The position numbers and the translations under genes were made by a program. Source: Bacteroidota bacterium (GTDB lineage: Bacteria; Bacteroidota; Bacteroidia; Sphingobacteriales; Sphingobacteriaceae). From it: a DNA stretch of 7,926 bases. Positions 6,981-7,926 of the stretch are shown here, in pieces; within the stretch, counting starts at the first letter, position 1, and each line of letters starts with the position of its first letter. The DNA is taken from assembly GCA_023427985.1 (NCBI GenBank), contig JAEYZM010000015.1, positions 1 to 7,926 of the forward strand. The letters are read 5' to 3'. The notes beneath the pieces were generated by a model. It did no database searches, had not been told where the DNA came from, and saw nothing but the letters and a program-made list of their open reading frames with translations.

Positions 6981-6998
6981 TTCCCGAATACTCGGGAA
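6981..6998. repeat. Inverted repeat TTCCCGA-ATAC-TCGGGAA
   Basis: It has two perfectly complementary 7-base arms with a 4-base loop, and is related to TCCCGA-ATTC-TCGGGA at 2501-2516. There is no following T-run on either strand, so it is not a convincing terminator. Confidence 0.85.
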
Positions 6999-7079
6999 TA
7001 CGTATGCTCACCTGATTGTTATCGGGATGCTCTTGAATTCGATTTTATTTTTCCAATTTTATTTTATAATACCTCACTC

Positions 7080-7087
7080 CAAATATA
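7080..7087 (-). promoter_or_regulatory. Candidate -7 promoter box TATATTTG for the glycosyltransferase gene
   Basis: TATATTTG on the minus strand matches TAnnTTTG exactly. It lies about 165 bases before the glycosyltransferase ATG and about 40 bases after the metallophosphoesterase stop, so a transcript would have a leader running through repeat copy C. The nearest upstream TTG is only about 11 bases away, too close for a -33 element, so this is uncertain. Confidence 0.35.
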
Positions 7088-7126
7088 ATCGAAAAATACA
7101 AAAATATATAGATGTGCTAGATTGCC

Positions 7127-7926
7127 TTATTTTACAAGGCTTTTATAAAGTTCTCGAACATCCATTAAGACATTCAGATTGATTTCTTCTTCTAAAGCAT
7201 CTTCAATGACCAATGGTTTTTCTTTTTTGAAATCGAATATCCTCCATTCTCCATTATGATATTCTAAACTTGTTAAATTTTCTATCCAATCGCCCGAGTT
7301 CAAATACATCACTTCACCAAATTCATTTTTAATTGTTCTCATTTCTGGCTGATGTATATGTCCACAAATAACGTAATCGTAGCCTTTTTCAATCGCGATG
7401 TTTGCAGCTGTCTCTTCAAAATCGTTGATGAATTTCACAGCATTTTTCACTGAGTTTTTTATTTTTTTCGATAAAGACATTTTCTCTTTTCCAAATTTTT
7501 GCAAAAACCAATTGATGAGCGTATTCAAATGTATTAGCGAATCATAACCTACAGCTCCCAATTTTGCAAGCCATTTTGAATACTGCATGGTAACATCAAA
7601 CACATCGCCGTGAAATATCCATGCCTTCTTACCATCGATATCCAACATTAACTTATTTACCAAGCGCAATGAACCCAATTCAAAGTCGGCAAACTTTCGC
7701 AAAGTCTCATCGTGATTCCCTGTCAGATAGTACACCGGAACATCGGCACTCACGTATTTCAATATACGTCGTAATACATTCAGATGGTTTTCGGGAAAAT
7801 ATTTTTTACTAAACTGCCAGATATCAATGATGTCACCGTTGAGGATAATCATTCCAGGCTTAATGCTCTTCAGATATAAGAGCAATTCTTTTGCGTGACA
7901 ACCGTAGGTTCCGAGATGAACATCGG
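7127..7926 (-). CDS. LpxH-like metallophosphoesterase (5' end beyond window)
   Basis: This gene is open to the right edge. The TTG at 7885 is not the start: upstream codons in frame read DVHLGTYGCHAKE, carrying the first metal-binding motif. All signature motifs of the calcineurin-like, COG2908 group are visible in order: DVH, NGDIID, TGNHDE, FHGDVFD and CGHIHQPEM, followed by LNSGDWIENLTSLEY. These supply Asp, His and Asn ligands for two metals. The family includes UDP-2,3-diacylglucosamine pyrophosphatase (LpxH, lipid A synthesis). The sequence looks more like the wider LpxH-like branch than classical LpxH, so the substrate is left open. A Lys-rich segment between the HGD and GHxH motifs (KMSLSKKIKNSVKNAVK) may contact the membrane. 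The glycosyltransferase follows after 211 bases in the same direction. About 265 residues are visible, and only a few N-terminal residues are probably missing. Confidence 0.85.
   Translation of the reverse strand, partial: DVHLGTYGCHAKELLLYLKSIKPGMIILNGDIIDIWQFSKKYFPENHLNVLRRILKYVSADVPVYYLTGNHDETLRKFADFELGSLRLVNKLMLDIDGKKAWIFHGDVFDVTMQYSKWLAKLGAVGYDSLIHLNTLINWFLQKFGKEKMSLSKKIKNSVKNAVKFINDFEETAANIAIEKGYDYVICGHIHQPEMRTIKNEFGEVMYLNSGDWIENLTSLEYHNGEWRIFDFKKEKPLVIEDALEEEINLNVLMDVRELYKSLVK

Larger units (their letters stand above)
6916..7055 (+). repeat. Dispersed composite repeat, copy C (largest)
   Basis: Most of the 211-base gap upstream of the glycosyltransferase is repeat. On the plus strand it holds four 8-base units (6916-6947), the palindrome TCCCGATAGCTATCGGGA (6952-6969), GCTCGTAGG, a second inverted repeat TTCCCGA-ATAC-TCGGGAA (6981-6998), CGTATGCTCA, a third, decayed dyad CCTGAT-TGTT-ATCGGG (7011-7026), and the TGCTCTTGAATT tail leading into T-rich DNA. 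The left end abuts the glycosyltransferase start codon. If transcribed, it forms the long 5' leader of that gene. No protein is encoded. Confidence 0.8.

Noticed and set aside
6916..7055. CRISPR-like array
   Set aside because: The 8-base units are contiguous with no unique spacers, and no cas gene is present.
6897..7088. Plus-strand open frame of 63 codons across repeat copy C
   Set aside because: It starts inside the antisense of the glycosyltransferase gene and is built from repeat DNA; low-complexity, with no homologous pattern.
7885..7885. TTG start for the metallophosphoesterase
   Set aside because: The DVHLG metal-binding motif lies upstream in the same frame, so the true start is outside the window.

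Overview
The window looks like chromosomal DNA from a Gram-negative member of the Bacteroidota. The evidence is the gene families: a type III pantothenate kinase followed by a PYSQFGLG-type outer-membrane protein and a Bacteroidota-style LptC, a DUF6427-like membrane protein, a large secreted protein of a Bacteroidota-type family, a free-standing PurQ, and upstream elements matching the phylum's TAnnTTTG -7 promoter box. The free-standing PurQ argues mildly against a Flavobacterium-like genome, because many flavobacteria carry one long fused PurL. No rRNA, tRNA, transposase, phage gene or CRISPR array is visible.

All seven recognisable genes are on the minus strand, so transcription runs from right to left. 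In that order they are: an LpxH-like metallophosphoesterase (cut by the right edge), a GT-B-fold glycosyltransferase, a 494-residue secreted protein of unknown function, a polytopic DUF6427-like protein 4 bases after it, purQ, coaX, an outer-membrane beta-barrel protein overlapping coaX by 14 bases, and lptC (cut by the left edge); eight genes are present if the two edge-truncated ones are counted. The plus strand carries only shadow reading frames. Several automatic start choices are wrong. CoaX starts at 2463, not at a TTG at 2577 inside repeat DNA. The DUF6427-like gene starts at 4319, not 4379. The metallophosphoesterase has no start in the window, and the TTG at 7885 is internal.

Functionally the window mixes cell-envelope genes (lptC, the outer-membrane protein, the glycosyltransferase and LpxH-like pair, two uncharacterised envelope proteins) with two housekeeping enzymes (PurQ for purines, CoaX for coenzyme A). 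These are probably several short transcription units. Candidate promoter boxes lie upstream of purQ, the 494-residue protein gene and the glycosyltransferase gene.

The most unusual content is a dispersed composite repeat filling the larger gaps. It combines GTTCGTGG/GCTCGTAGG-type short motifs, a TCCCGA...TCGGGA inverted repeat (in two places the identical 18-base palindrome TCCCGATAGCTATCGGGA) and a TGCT-TTGAATTTTGA AT-rich tail. Three copies are clear (391-435, 2464-2569, 6916-7055) and one is degenerate (5882-5932). The copies reach right up to start or stop codons. I see no complete new defence or metabolic system; the repeat family and the two unknown envelope proteins are the parts worth following up.
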